46,774 bases of DNA from Labrenzia sp. DG1229 (GTDB lineage: Bacteria > Pseudomonadota > Alphaproteobacteria > Rhizobiales > Stappiaceae). Position 1 is the first letter of the stretch; each line of letters opens with the position of its first letter. A program made the translations under genes and the position numbers. Below are positions 35,216 through 45,358 of the stretch, in pieces. The stretch is from the NCBI RefSeq assembly GCF_000521215.1, contig NZ_KI928936.1, positions 122,870-169,643 of the forward strand, in the 5' to 3' direction. Under the pieces are notes generated by a model. It worked only from the letters and a program-made list of their open reading frames with translations, ran no database searches and was not told where the DNA came from.

Positions 35216-36397
35216 ATGACAAATGACAGAGTTCTCACGATCGGCCTTTTGTGGCATTCAACTAATTCCGACAACCTGGGAATAGGGGCGCTTACGGCTT
35301 CTCAGATCGTGATACTTGAAGAGGTTGCCGCTGACCTGAATTTGAAGCTGAAATTCAAGATCCTTGGTTGGCGAGACCCCGAACCGTCTTACATCAAGGG
35401 CGACAATATCGAGGTCGTGCCGATGCGGGCGAGGGATTTGCTGAGCCCTTCCGGCCTCTGGTCGTCGGCACGGAGCTGTGATCTGATCCTCGATATTTCC
35501 GCAGGCGACAGCTTTGCCGACATCTATGGCAGGCAAAGGTTCTTGTACAACATAATTGCGAAGACCAACGTCATTGCCTCCTGGCGTCCGCTCATACTCA
35601 GCCCCCAGACCATCGGACCATTTCAAAGATGGTGGACCAGGCTCCTGGCGACTGTCGCAATGCGCGGAGCAAAAAAGGTCGTAACGCGCGACAAGCTCTC
35701 CAGCGACTATCTGCGAGAGTTGGGGTTGGCAGACCGTCTGATCGAGTCCACGGATGTAGCCATGCGTCTTCCCTATGAACTGCCGTCACCACGCGAGGGC
35801 GGTAACGTCCGGGTCGGGCTGAATGTGTCGGGTCTTCTGTTCAACGGAGGCTACAGCCAGGACAACATGTTCGCGCTCTCTGCGGACTATGCAGCTGTGA
35901 TTCATGCGCTCTGCGAGTATTTCACGAACCAACCCGATGTAGAGTTGCATCTTCTGGGCCACGTCAATTCGCACAATCATGAAGTCGAGGATGACTACAG
36001 GGTCGCTGAGAAGCTGGCCGCGAAATATCCTTCAGCAATTCTCGCACCTCGATTTGAAAGCCCTTCGGGTGCCAAAACCTATATTGCGACCATGGACTTT
36101 TTCGCAGGCGCTCGCATGCATGCGTGCATAGCGGCATTTTCTTCGGGCGTCCCTGTTCTGTCGATGGCCTACAGCCGGAAATTTGCAGGTTTGTTCGGCA
36201 CCCTTGGCTATGACCATCTCGCAGACTGCAAGGCGCAAACGACAGAAGAGATAGTCGAGGCTGTCACAAGCGCTTTTGAGCGCCGCGAGGAACTGAAGGT
36301 GGATGTTGAAAATGCGTTTCAGGAAGCAGAGCGCAAACTGGTCCATTACCAGGACTATTTGCGAGAAGTAATGCAGAACACCAAACGTGCCGCCTAG
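35216..36397 (+). CDS. Polysaccharide pyruvyl transferase-family protein
   Basis: A 393-residue cytoplasmic protein of the WcaK/CsaB family. NLGIGALTASQ near residue 20, DLILDISAGDSFADIYG, ILSPQTIGPF, VVTRDKLSSDYLRELGL and FFAGARMHACIAAFSSGVPVLSMAYSRKFAGLF are the usual conserved blocks. The fold is GT-B-like; it would move pyruvate from phosphoenolpyruvate onto a sugar as a ketal, giving an acidic polysaccharide. It starts 8 bases after the acetyltransferase region and precedes the FrhB-like gene. Confidence 0.87.
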   Translation: MTNDRVLTIGLLWHSTNSDNLGIGALTASQIVILEEVAADLNLKLKFKILGWRDPEPSYIKGDNIEVVPMRARDLLSPSGLWSSARSCDLILDISAGDSFADIYGRQRFLYNIIAKTNVIASWRPLILSPQTIGPFQRWWTRLLATVAMRGAKKVVTRDKLSSDYLRELGLADRLIESTDVAMRLPYELPSPREGGNVRVGLNVSGLLFNGGYSQDNMFALSADYAAVIHALCEYFTNQPDVELHLLGHVNSHNHEVEDDYRVAEKLAAKYPSAILAPRFESPSGAKTYIATMDFFAGARMHACIAAFSSGVPVLSMAYSRKFAGLFGTLGYDHLADCKAQTTEEIVEAVTSAFERREELKVDVENAFQEAERKLVHYQDYLREVMQNTKRAA

Positions 36398-36726
36398 AAT
36401 TGCGCCAATTGTCGCTTCCTCCCAGAAACGCAGATTTACGACTGGTTGGCGTAGTCTGCAAGAAACATGGCAACGATGTTATCTGTCCGTGTCCGACGCT
36501 AAACGTGGGTTCGTGCGCTGACCGAAGCAAAAGCCAGCGCCGCGTCTGATGCAGAAGTTTTCAGGCAGATACCGGTGCGCCGGCTTGGCTAGGCAAATGG
36601 TCAGGGTCGGGATCGTTGTGAAACGCGGGGAAGCAACGCTTTGTCGGATGCGTGAAAAACTTGATCGGCAGGAGATGACCTGCGTATCTACCATTGAAGA
36701 GAATTCCTGCTAGCGATTGACCGTTT
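36398..36726. other. Intergenic stretch, no gene seen
   Basis: 329 bases between two rightward genes. No hairpin with T tract and no recognised coding signal in six frames. Confidence 0.5.
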
Positions 36727-37971
36727 ATGAGTTTAGAGACTGATATCAAGCGCCTCACTGATCCGCGGCTTTGTCTGGGCTGCGGTCTGTGCTCCTATAT
36801 TTGCTCAAAAGACGAGGTCTCGATGATCGATATCGATCATCTGGGCGTGCGTCCAAATTTCTCCGAAAACGTTAGCCCTGCGTCGGTAAAAGAAGCGATG
36901 TTGGCCTGTCCGACTGTTTCCTCCGATTTTGGAATACTAAGGAGGAGAGACGACTATGAACCCGCTGTTGACAGCAAGACGGAGGCTGCGTGGGGCGCGA
37001 TCACGGGGATTTGGGAAGGTCACGCAGGCGACGACGAAATACGGTTTAAGGGCAGTTCCGGCGGTGCGCTGACTGCCATTTCACAATACTGCCTTGAAGT
37101 GCTGGAAATGCACGGTGTGTTGCATACCGGGCAAAACCGGGATGATCCAATTCGAAACAAATCCAGACTGTCACGTTCCCGCGAAGAGCTTCTGGAGGTT
37201 GTAGGATCCAGATATTCTCCAGCGTCGGTATGTGACGGACTGGAAATGGTCGAGGCGGCTCCAAAACCGTGCGTTGTCATCGGCAAGCCGGTTGAAATTG
37301 CAGCGACGCGAAATGCAATGAATTTGCGGCCGGTGCTGGAAAAAAATATTGGTTTGACACTTTCGTTCTTTTGCGCGGAGACGCCCCCAACCAAGGCGAC
37401 GAGATCCCTTTTGGAGAAACTGGGTGTTGCGGAGGGCGCGCTGAAAAGTGTGCGCTACCGCGGTTACGGCTGGCCAGGGTATTTCGTCACGCAATGTGCC
37501 TCGGAAGAGCCAAAGCAGCACTGGATATACGACAAGACCTGGGCTTATCTGCAACAGTATCGCCCCTGGGCTGTCCACCAGTGGCCAGACGGATCGGGTG
37601 AACTCGCCGACATATCCTGCGGCGATCCTTGGTACGAGGAACCGGATGGCGAAAATCCGGGTTTTTCCCTCCTTGTTGCGCGCACCAGGTTGGGCAGAGA
37701 AATTATCGAAGGCGCGATTGAGCACGGCTATCTGACTGCAAATCCGGCGGAAGTCTGGAAGCTCGAAAAATCCCAGGCGGGATTGTTGAGAAAGAAGGGC
37801 GCTGTCTGGGGCCGAAGGCAGATGCATCGCGTTATGGGCATGCCGAATGCGAGGTTCAAAGACATCGACCTTTTCTCGCTTTGGCTTGACTTGCCGTTTC
37901 GTACCAAGGTGCGTTCGACGTTGGGGACTTTGCAGAGAATTTGGCGCCGCCGCCTCTGGAAGCTTCCCTAG
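36727..37971 (+). CDS. FrhB/F420-hydrogenase-beta-like iron-sulfur flavoprotein of a glycan cluster
   Basis: A 414-residue protein. The N-terminal ferredoxin-like motif C16-LGC-GLC-SYIC26 should bind a 4Fe-4S cluster, with C61 (LACP) nearby. FKGSSGGALTAISQYCLE and DISCGDPWYEE in the later half are typical of the coenzyme F420 hydrogenase/dehydrogenase beta-subunit family. Relatives without F420 chemistry are regularly encoded beside pyruvyltransferases in polysaccharide loci, as here. It probably does a redox step on a sugar or the pyruvyl group. The reaction is not known. Confidence 0.82.
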   Translation: MSLETDIKRLTDPRLCLGCGLCSYICSKDEVSMIDIDHLGVRPNFSENVSPASVKEAMLACPTVSSDFGILRRRDDYEPAVDSKTEAAWGAITGIWEGHAGDDEIRFKGSSGGALTAISQYCLEVLEMHGVLHTGQNRDDPIRNKSRLSRSREELLEVVGSRYSPASVCDGLEMVEAAPKPCVVIGKPVEIAATRNAMNLRPVLEKNIGLTLSFFCAETPPTKATRSLLEKLGVAEGALKSVRYRGYGWPGYFVTQCASEEPKQHWIYDKTWAYLQQYRPWAVHQWPDGSGELADISCGDPWYEEPDGENPGFSLLVARTRLGREIIEGAIEHGYLTANPAEVWKLEKSQAGLLRKKGAVWGRRQMHRVMGMPNARFKDIDLFSLWLDLPFRTKVRSTLGTLQRIWRRRLWKLP

Positions 37972-38297
37972 CTATTCGTATCTGAAATTCGTTTACTGGA
38001 TCTTGCCACAAACAAAATTCAGCTTCAAAACGCGACGCGCAGTTTTCCCGTTTCCATTGTGTTTTTCATATTCCACAAAAACGATCGCGACTGAAATGAT
38101 TGTCATCCGTCCTGGGCGGCTGCAATGTACCCACGTGCAGAACCGGCAATCAAAGACTGTCCGGTGAACAAAGCCGGGTTTTTGAGCGCGACTAGTCCGG
38201 TAAGCCGTGTAACGGGAGGCAAATCAGTTGCGCATACTGCAAGACGCCCTGTCAGCGCCCCCCAAGTGACTTGCGTTTTGGAAGGAAAATGCAGCGA
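37972..38297. other. Convergent intergenic stretch
   Basis: 326 bases between convergent genes. No strong terminator hairpin or gene seen. Confidence 0.5.
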
Positions 38298-39647
38298 CTA
38301 AGAGACGCCCTGTTTCCTTCCTCCTCTATGAAGCCCCCCTGCGGGTTGGCGGCGGCGTGTTGTCGGCAATCTGCGCTTCTCAGGTTTGGCTTGGGGATTT
38401 GACTGCGTCGCTGCATTTCCCTCTTCCGCTGTGATCGCGTGCATTCCGATATAAAATACAAAAACGATAATGGCGCCTCCCCACATATGAACGGTGAAAA
38501 TGGCGGTGCCCAGCCCGACCAACATGATGATGTATCCGCGCCGGTAAGCGATTGCCAGGGGATCAGTGAAATTCTGCATGATCAGGTAGCGAATTGCGAA
38601 GATGAATGCCAAGAAGAAGAACAAGAAACCGACTATCCCGTAGTTGAGGGCGATAACCAGCCAAAAATTGTCTGTACTTGCAGAGTGCATCCACGCCGGA
38701 CGATCCCACTCATTGAAGCCAATCCCGAAGATCGGGTTTCGAAAGAGGTCATCTTGGGCAAAACGCCAGATGAGAATTCGATTGTATGCGGAACCGGAGC
38801 TGAAACTGAGATAGCTGATCAGGACTGCATAAGGTGACCGAGTTGAAAGCAAGTCGACAGCCACATATGCTGCAACCGCCAATAACGAGAGTATCTTCCA
38901 ACGATTTTTCGCCTTGACCACTGTGTCCCAACCGATCAGGCCGATCTGGATTGCCACGCCGGCAAAGGCTCCGGATGAAAGTGAAGAAAACGCGCATACC
39001 AGCGGGATCAGGGTCTTCATGATTCTCTGGAAAAACGATTTCCCGTGAGCGAGCACGTAATACGATGGTGCTATAATGCTCCCCGCAAACATTCCCAGAA
39101 GTATTGGGTGATCGAATGCAGCCTGTGCCCGAAATAGACCAAGCCGGGTATCTGCCATTACTCTGGGGCTGCTCAATGACCCAAGGAAGGTCTGAAATAG
39201 GCTTCGGTTTGTGAAACTCTCATAGAGTGCAAAGGGCAGCAGGAACAGGACGCCAAGCCACAACAGTTTGAACGCATCCACCGCGGCCTTTACGTTCCGG
39301 ATCTGTGTCCGGGCAATAAAGTATGTCCCGCCTATCTCAATGAAATAGATAGCCATTTTTTCGATTAGCACAAACCCGTGATTGTACATGGTCGCGATCA
39401 CGGACCAGGTAACGTAAATGAGCATAAAGTAATCAGGTTTGGTTTTTTTGCCTGCCGCTCCAGACAGCCAGTTCATCATCACAGGTGCGATTGCAACTAA
39501 TATTACAAGCCGGTAGGGAGTTAAAAGCAGTGATCCAAGACTAAACTTAAGAGGGATGAATAGAGAAATTATCAAAAGCTGTCCAAATATGCCAATACCT
39601 TGATTTGGACTAACTTTATCCAGCGTTTGATCTTGGTTCAAAGCCAT
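38298..39647 (-). CDS. O-antigen polymerase/ligase-like membrane protein (Wzy type)
   Basis: A 449-residue membrane protein with about 10-12 helices. The large periplasmic loop contains SFSSGSAYNRILIWRFAQ and FGIGFNEWDRPAWMHSASTDNFWL, where R and H residues are placed as in the Wzy/WaaL/O-antigen ligase family (PF04932-like). The cytoplasmic tail is strongly basic. It should polymerise or ligate the repeat unit made by this cluster; polymerase and ligase cannot be told apart. It is transcribed alone, leftward, with a 590-base upstream region. Confidence 0.82.
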   Translation of the reverse strand: MALNQDQTLDKVSPNQGIGIFGQLLIISLFIPLKFSLGSLLLTPYRLVILVAIAPVMMNWLSGAAGKKTKPDYFMLIYVTWSVIATMYNHGFVLIEKMAIYFIEIGGTYFIARTQIRNVKAAVDAFKLLWLGVLFLLPFALYESFTNRSLFQTFLGSLSSPRVMADTRLGLFRAQAAFDHPILLGMFAGSIIAPSYYVLAHGKSFFQRIMKTLIPLVCAFSSLSSGAFAGVAIQIGLIGWDTVVKAKNRWKILSLLAVAAYVAVDLLSTRSPYAVLISYLSFSSGSAYNRILIWRFAQDDLFRNPIFGIGFNEWDRPAWMHSASTDNFWLVIALNYGIVGFLFFFLAFIFAIRYLIMQNFTDPLAIAYRRGYIIMLVGLGTAIFTVHMWGGAIIVFVFYIGMHAITAEEGNAATQSNPQAKPEKRRLPTTRRRQPAGGLHRGGRKQGVS

Positions 39648-40240
39648 CGAAAACTAGTCCTTCTTGGGTGGACGATTGCGGTAATGACGTTGGCGAATGG
39701 TTTTTTAGTCATATGAATTTAGGTGCGATTGAGTAAATATTTATTGCATGGACTGGTTATTGTTCGATCAATTTATGGTATCGATCCGGTCATCGCTGGC
39801 CGATGTTCCTTGAGTTCACGCGTACGTACCAAGTCTTCATCGCCAAGGCCAACGCGAAGTTGACCTTTGTCCAAATCTTTGTGCCGATTGCGATCACAAT
39901 ACCAGAAGTCATTGTTTCTTTTCCGAACTTGTCCATGTTTGGTAGCCTTCAGGACGGTCATTGTCTCTCGGGAATAATTGAGTAATATCCGGCGCGAGTC
40001 CTCGGGGATGACAACGATAAGCGACCGGGTGGCTTGGGAGAGACAAAACACTGGATTTGTTGTCGCACATAAGGCAACAAGCTGATCACTCAACAAATTG
40101 TTAAGCATTATTTCAGTTGCTATCGACGCGAAAGAGTAGGAAGTAACCCTAAATACAATCTTTAATCTTAAACAAATTTTTCCGTACAGAAAAAATCAGC
40201 AGAATTGCAAGCGAACGTTAGCGGGATCATGGAAGCCGGT
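39648..40240. other. Long divergent intergenic region
   Basis: 593 AT-rich bases between the Wzy-like gene and the GT2 gene. A 48-codon minus-strand ORF at 39790-39936 is the only thing of note; see findings. Confidence 0.5.
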
Positions 40241-41173
40241 ATGGATATTTCGATCATTGTCGTCAACTGGAATACAGTTGACATGTTACGAGACTGCCTG
40301 ACGTCTGTTGTGCAAAATCTCGATGATCTCGATGCGGAAGTCATCGTTATCGACAACGCGTCAAGTGACGGCTCCCAGGAGATGGTCGGGCGTGAGTTCC
40401 AAAATGTGGTTCTTATCAAAAACAAAGAAAACGTCGGGTTTGCTGCCGCAAATAATCAAGGGTTTCGTATTGCGAAAGGTGAGTATGTCTTACTGTTAAA
40501 TTCCGACACCATTGTCCATGGAGATGTTCTAAAGCAATCTGTGAACTATCTGGTTGAGCACAAGAGCGTTGGTGCCATGGGGTGTCGTGTATTGAATACT
40601 GACGGATCTGTTCAACTTACTTGTAGCGAGTTTCCGACGTTAACAAATCTTCTGGTTATGTCTTCAGGACTATGGAAGCTGAAATCGCCGCGTTGGTTTG
40701 GGAAATACCTCATGACGGATTGGCAGCGAGATTCCGAAAGATCTGTTGAAGTGATTTCGGGCTGTTACTTGTTGTTGCGTCAGGAAGTGATCCGCGAAGT
40801 CGGCCCTCTGGATGAACACTTCTTCTTTTTCGGTGAAGAGACGGACTGGTGCTATCGAATTCGCAGTGCTGACTGGCAACTCATGTTTGCACCGGTTGGA
40901 GAAATTACGCATCACGGTGGCGGATCGGTCAAAAAACTCAATCATAAACGTGACCTGTTGCTCACGAACTCAAAGGTTAAGCTTCACAGAAAGCACGGAG
41001 GGCTGGTTGCTGCTTCCGTTTGTTGGTTGATATTGGCTTTTTTCAATGCGACCAGGGCCGTGTTTTGGACCCTTCGCAACATGGTATCCTCATCGCCGGT
41101 CACAAAGGAACGTGCTTTGCATTTTCGGCGTGTGTTTCTGGCATTGGGAAATGCCTGGAGCGGCAGAATATGA
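40241..41173 (+). CDS. Family 2 glycosyltransferase, rhamnosyltransferase-like
   Basis: A 310-residue GT-A enzyme. ISIIVVNWNTVDMLRDCL and VIVIDNASSDGS at the start, VGFAAANNQGFRIAKGEYVLLLNSDT with the DxD-like NSD, and GPLDEHFFFFGEETDWCYRI are typical of the RfbF/WbbL rhamnosyltransferase branch of GT2. This fits the dTDP-rhamnose genes in the cluster. The C-terminus has one membrane-associated helix (SVCWLILAFF). I start at ATG 40241 (GGAAG upstream); ATG 40229 is possible. It overlaps the next gene by ATGA. Confidence 0.9.
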   Translation: MDISIIVVNWNTVDMLRDCLTSVVQNLDDLDAEVIVIDNASSDGSQEMVGREFQNVVLIKNKENVGFAAANNQGFRIAKGEYVLLLNSDTIVHGDVLKQSVNYLVEHKSVGAMGCRVLNTDGSVQLTCSEFPTLTNLLVMSSGLWKLKSPRWFGKYLMTDWQRDSERSVEVISGCYLLLRQEVIREVGPLDEHFFFFGEETDWCYRIRSADWQLMFAPVGEITHHGGGSVKKLNHKRDLLLTNSKVKLHRKHGGLVAASVCWLILAFFNATRAVFWTLRNMVSSSPVTKERALHFRRVFLALGNAWSGRI

Positions 41174-42378
41174 CTTCAAAACTACGGGCTTTGATCCTGG
41201 CGCCACATATTGATGCATATGATGTGGGAGAAAGCCTGACGCGATTTCGGCTCCTGGAAGAACTTTCAAAAATAGCAGATCTGACTATTCTCGCGCTTGA
41301 ATGTACCAAGGGGCCGCCGCTCTCGGAACAATTGCCAAATGCGGAAGTGGTTACATTTGAAGAGCCGGAATGGCTTCGCCGATATGAACGCATGCGCGCC
41401 ATGTTCCGCCCGAACATATTTGTCGTTGCCTGGTTCGCAGAAAAGTGGCTTCGTAAATCATTGTCGGAAGGACGAACCTGGGATGTCGCGCACCAGATAC
41501 TCCCGGCGGCGCCGCGTTATCCGACGATCTTTCGAAAGTTCGATATTCCATACATTCTTGGTTCGCTTGGCGGCGCATTGCCAACGCCAAAAGCCTTCTC
41601 AAGCGAATGCGGTTCAGCCAGTTGGTATACACGATTGCGTGGTCTGGATCAGGTGAGATTCAGGTATGACCCTTTTCTGCGGTCAAGCTATGCCAAGGCG
41701 GAATTGGTTCTCGGTGTCGCTCCTTATATGAACGATATTCTGCGAGCTGTTCCAAAAAAGCGTTTTCAGCCGTTTTTGGCAATCGGTGTTGATAGTGTTG
41801 AGCCGGCGGTAGAACGTCAAGTGGTTCCACAAACTATGAAAATGCTGCATGTGGGACGTGCCGTCAGAACGAAGGGTTTGCGCGATGTTGTCCGGGCAAT
41901 GGCGTATCTGAACGAATTCCCGGATGTTACGCTTACGAGCATCGGCGACGGAGAGGAAATTGCGATCTGCAAGGCCGAAGCTGAAAGATTGGGTGTTTCA
42001 GAAAGGGTGCAGTTTCTTGGCAAGTTGCCGCGGGAAGAAATCGAAAAATATTATCAAGAGAGCGATGTATTTGTCTTTCCCAGTTTCCGGGAATCCATGG
42101 GGGGCGTATTGTTTGAGGCAATGCGCTGGGGCCTCCCCGTTATTACTGTCTCGGCTGGCGGTCCCGGATTCATTGTCGACGAAGGGACGGGACTGAGAAT
42201 TCCTGTCACCAACCCGGAAACGATGCCAATGGACCTGGCCAATGCTATCAAACAGTTTCTTGCAGAACCGGTGTTGCGCAACAAGCTAGGAGCGGGAGGA
42301 CGTCAGAAGTTGTTGGCAGAGCACCTCTGGAAAATCAAAGCGCAGGAAATGCTGAAAATATACCAATCAGTAGTGTGA
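41170..42378 (+). CDS. Family 4 glycosyltransferase
   Basis: A 402-residue GT-B retaining glycosyltransferase. KMLHVGRAVRTKGLRDVVRAM opens the donor half; GDGEEIAICKAEAERL, VQFLGKLPREEIEKYYQESDVFVFPSFRESMGGVLFEAMRWGLPV is the EX7E-type sugar-nucleotide site. The acceptor half has ILGSLGGALPTPKAFSSE. It is coupled to the GT2 gene by ATGA, so both act on one repeat unit. Confidence 0.92.
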   Translation: MTSKLRALILAPHIDAYDVGESLTRFRLLEELSKIADLTILALECTKGPPLSEQLPNAEVVTFEEPEWLRRYERMRAMFRPNIFVVAWFAEKWLRKSLSEGRTWDVAHQILPAAPRYPTIFRKFDIPYILGSLGGALPTPKAFSSECGSASWYTRLRGLDQVRFRYDPFLRSSYAKAELVLGVAPYMNDILRAVPKKRFQPFLAIGVDSVEPAVERQVVPQTMKMLHVGRAVRTKGLRDVVRAMAYLNEFPDVTLTSIGDGEEIAICKAEAERLGVSERVQFLGKLPREEIEKYYQESDVFVFPSFRESMGGVLFEAMRWGLPVITVSAGGPGFIVDEGTGLRIPVTNPETMPMDLANAIKQFLAEPVLRNKLGAGGRQKLLAEHLWKIKAQEMLKIYQSVV

Positions 42379-42440
42379 TCGTATTGAACAGTCCGAGTGC
42401 GTTGACATAAGAACTCCCCTTTACAAGGCTGGAACAAATA

Positions 42441-43184
42441 TTATCCAGGTCTTGCAATCGTGTAAAAGGTACATTCGTCGACCTGTTGCTCACTGCCATC
42501 CCCTTTGAGATGGAAGATTTCATACTGATATGATCTCAGAAGTTTGCTCACTTCTGTTTGATTTTGTGGAGATACTTCGAGATAAAAAATTGGACGAATT
42601 TCAGTCAATAGCTGTTGGCTGCCATTCAAGGCCAACAGTTCTGCACCTTCGACGTCCATTTTCACAAACGCGGGCGGTGACCAATATTCAAGCAACTCGT
42701 CTCCCGTGACAGTAACAACCTGCTTTTGGGACGCGATTTTGAAATCATCATCATCGGATATTCCTAGTAATTTACTACGGGCATGTCCCTTGTCGGCGAC
42801 ACCAAAAGTCATGACGCCTCTTTTGTCTGCGATTGCGGCACAGAGCACAGTGACAGGGGCGTAGGTCTCAGGCAGTTTGCTGGCGGTCAGGTTAATCAAC
42901 CGCGCATATTCAGGATCAGCTTCCAGCGCGTACACGGAACCTCCAGGGCCGATTTTTCCCGCAGCCATGGCGGAAAGAATGCCGAGGTTAGATCCGATGT
43001 CCCAGACACACATGTCCTTTTCGACAATACTGCGAGTTACAAGCATAAGGTCATGAGCGCATGCCGTCCAACCTGGTTTCAGAACGCGCATATCTGAACG
43101 CCCCGTCACAAGTACACGGCCGCTCCCGAATTCTGCCGGGAGTTTCTTCCTGTATTGAAAGCTTAACAAATCCCTGATGGTCAT
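42441..43184 (-). CDS. FkbM-family SAM methyltransferase
   Basis: A 247-residue methyltransferase. VWDIGSNLGILSAMAAGKIGPGG is motif I with a FkbM-type N, YALEADPEYARLI binds the SAM ribose, and PPAFVKMDVEGAELLALNG is the FkbM signature. It likely O-methylates a sugar of the polysaccharide. Start at ATG 43184 behind AAGGTG; the longer frame to 43325 looks non-coding. It is convergent with the GT4 gene. Confidence 0.87.
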   Translation of the reverse strand: MTIRDLLSFQYRKKLPAEFGSGRVLVTGRSDMRVLKPGWTACAHDLMLVTRSIVEKDMCVWDIGSNLGILSAMAAGKIGPGGSVYALEADPEYARLINLTASKLPETYAPVTVLCAAIADKRGVMTFGVADKGHARSKLLGISDDDDFKIASQKQVVTVTGDELLEYWSPPAFVKMDVEGAELLALNGSQQLLTEIRPIFYLEVSPQNQTEVSKLLRSYQYEIFHLKGDGSEQQVDECTFYTIARPG

Positions 43185-43797
43185 ACGTTTGCACCTTTTC
43201 GATAGCGGCGATCTTGTTGGAATATTGTAACAATTCCGTCGATTATTCTGATTTTCTGGGAGAGGTTCTCGGCATTTTTGATGAAGCACTAACTTGGGTG
43301 CGACCACTAGGGTCAAATTCGTCAATGTTTAGTCTCCCACAATATGTGAGAGTTGTTAATCTGGAGTGCATGATGGTGCGTGTTTCTGAAACTGGGTATC
43401 TTGCAGGCAACTCAAAGATTTGAAAGTTTTAATGGCATCTTATTATCACAAAGAATCTACTATTGAACGTTTCATCTTGTTTCCCAAACACAAATATCGT
43501 GTGACTTTCTTGGACCGAGTGAAGTCAGTATCAACCGGATTGAGAAAATGGTCGCATAGACCATCATCAATGCTCACTTGCATTATTCATGAAAGATCGT
43601 CGCCATCGAAGACCCATTTTCACCTTGAAGCAGGATACAAGCTACCAGTTTGCATGACGATAGAGCAGGGGGCGTGAGGTAGATCCCGCGGCAGACGGTT
43701 CCGTGTTCGGACCCGCCCGAAACATGCTCGCCTCTTTCGGGCCAACGCGTGACAGCGCCCAGATGCAATAGCCTATACAGTACAACAAGTCCGGGCA
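43185..43797. other. Intergenic region, no gene seen
   Basis: 613 bases, AT-rich in the first half. Small ORFs at 43420-43677 (plus) and 43583-43798 (minus) lack recognisable features. Confidence 0.5.
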
Positions 43798-44916
43798 TCA
43801 GCCAGTGGCGCTCTTTTGTCGAGCTGAAGCCATTGGCCGGTAGCGCTTCGTCAACAGGCGTGTAATCGGCTTTTCGACGACACGGTAGAATACATAGCCT
43901 GCAATGGCGCTGACGATGATCATCACGGCAATAGCCGCATCTGGATGCAGGAGAGCGATATGATCAACCCGTGTTTGTATCAGTGCCAACGCAGGCAAGG
44001 TGAATATGTGAGTAAGGTAGATGCTGTAGGAAGCGTTCCCCAGCTCCAGGAGCCACTTGGGAACTTTGAGATCCACCAGTCTTGGACAAAGGACCAATGC
44101 TGCAACGATGCTCGCAGCTGGCAGGCCCCACCACAAGAAGCGAGGCAGTCCGCGGATCTCATGATTTGGGCCGAATATTACCCACGCCAAAATTGTTGCG
44201 ACCGCCGATACTATCAAGACCACCGCGAGGGGCAGAGGCAACTTATTGAAGCCTGATCTGAAGGCATAACCAATCAGGCAGCCGAGAAAGAACTCGAGCA
44301 AGAGCCAGTTGGTCATCAGGATGACGAAAAGCTTGTACGGTGAAATCAACACACCGATCAAAATACTCGCCCCAAAAAAGATCAACATGAATGGCAGAAG
44401 AAACGACCGCCTGAAGAACAGACAGAAAGCGAAGATCAGATAAAAGTACATTTCATAATTCAACGTCCATCCCAGTCCCAGGAGGGGGGTTGTCACACCC
44501 GTTTCGGAACGGATCGGAAAAAACAGGAACGAGGATACGATCCACTCCACGTCCAACGAGCGGGCGTGATAGAACAGGCTTGGTTCGATAAACAAAAGCG
44601 CGAGCGCGGTGGCCGAAAGAAGCCAGTAGATGGGAACAATCCTGATCAGTCGTTTGACAAAAAACTGAAATGGGGCATTCCGGGTGGCGAAGTCGTCAAA
44701 GTGCACATAGATCATTATGAAGCCGCTTATGACGAAGAACAGATCCACTCCGGCATGGCCAATCCAGCTGAGTCCCCCGAAACGATCGACAAAAGATTCA
44801 GAAATCAGGGATGGGTAGGTGCGTTCCACGCGACTGTGTGCATGGGACAGCACCACACCAAGAGCCGCAATGGCTCTCAAGGCCTGAATATTTTCTAGTT
44901 TGGTGACAGCCGCCAT
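43798..44916 (-). CDS. Acyltransferase-3 family membrane protein
   Basis: A 372-residue membrane protein with about ten helices of the acyltransferase-3 (OafA/NodX/ExoZ) family. IQALRAIAALGVVLSHAHSRVE has the conserved R and catalytic His, GHAGVDLFFVISGFIM is the second signature, and WTLNYEMYFYLIFA the third. It transfers acetyl or another acyl group to surface polysaccharide sugars. Start at ATG 44916; the longer frame to 44985 has no membrane or motif content. It is transcribed leftward, alone. Confidence 0.9.
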   Translation of the reverse strand: MAAVTKLENIQALRAIAALGVVLSHAHSRVERTYPSLISESFVDRFGGLSWIGHAGVDLFFVISGFIMIYVHFDDFATRNAPFQFFVKRLIRIVPIYWLLSATALALLFIEPSLFYHARSLDVEWIVSSFLFFPIRSETGVTTPLLGLGWTLNYEMYFYLIFAFCLFFRRSFLLPFMLIFFGASILIGVLISPYKLFVILMTNWLLLEFFLGCLIGYAFRSGFNKLPLPLAVVLIVSAVATILAWVIFGPNHEIRGLPRFLWWGLPAASIVAALVLCPRLVDLKVPKWLLELGNASYSIYLTHIFTLPALALIQTRVDHIALLHPDAAIAVMIIVSAIAGYVFYRVVEKPITRLLTKRYRPMASARQKSATG

Positions 44917-45358
44917 CTCAGCCAGTGATCCTTGCTTACCACACGAAGGTATTGGAATTGCCATAAAAACAAGCAACGGTCTCAATCACGCTCGCAATAG
45001 AAGCCCGAATCTGAGCCGTAATAAACACGAATGGGTATCTACTTTGCGCTGGATACGAAATCCGCGGACTGTATTCCTAGTAAGGCATTGATATTAAAGT
45101 TCTGTATACCCGGCCTTCCGCAAAATAGTCTAGTAACAAAAGCGGTGGCGGAATGGTCCGTCGACAAGTCATTCAAATCACGATGTGGCCCGGAAAGCGT
45201 AGCGGTGTCGTAGTCGCAATTTTGCTTGCAGCGATTTGGCATTGGCTGAGAAACGACGCAATCTCTTCGATAGTCCGTATTTTGGCTGTTCGCCGATATC
45301 CAGAATCAGCGAAGACAAATTCAACCGGGTATCAGAGCAGCATGCAGCGGTCCGCAAG
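44917..45358. other. Intergenic region, no gene seen
   Basis: 442 bases between two leftward genes; it should hold the acyltransferase promoter. No supported ORF. Confidence 0.5.

Noticed and set aside
43583..43798. 71-codon minus-strand ORF abutting the acyltransferase end
   Set aside because: No recognisable family; it overlaps the acyltransferase stop by one base but has no ribosome site that I can identify.
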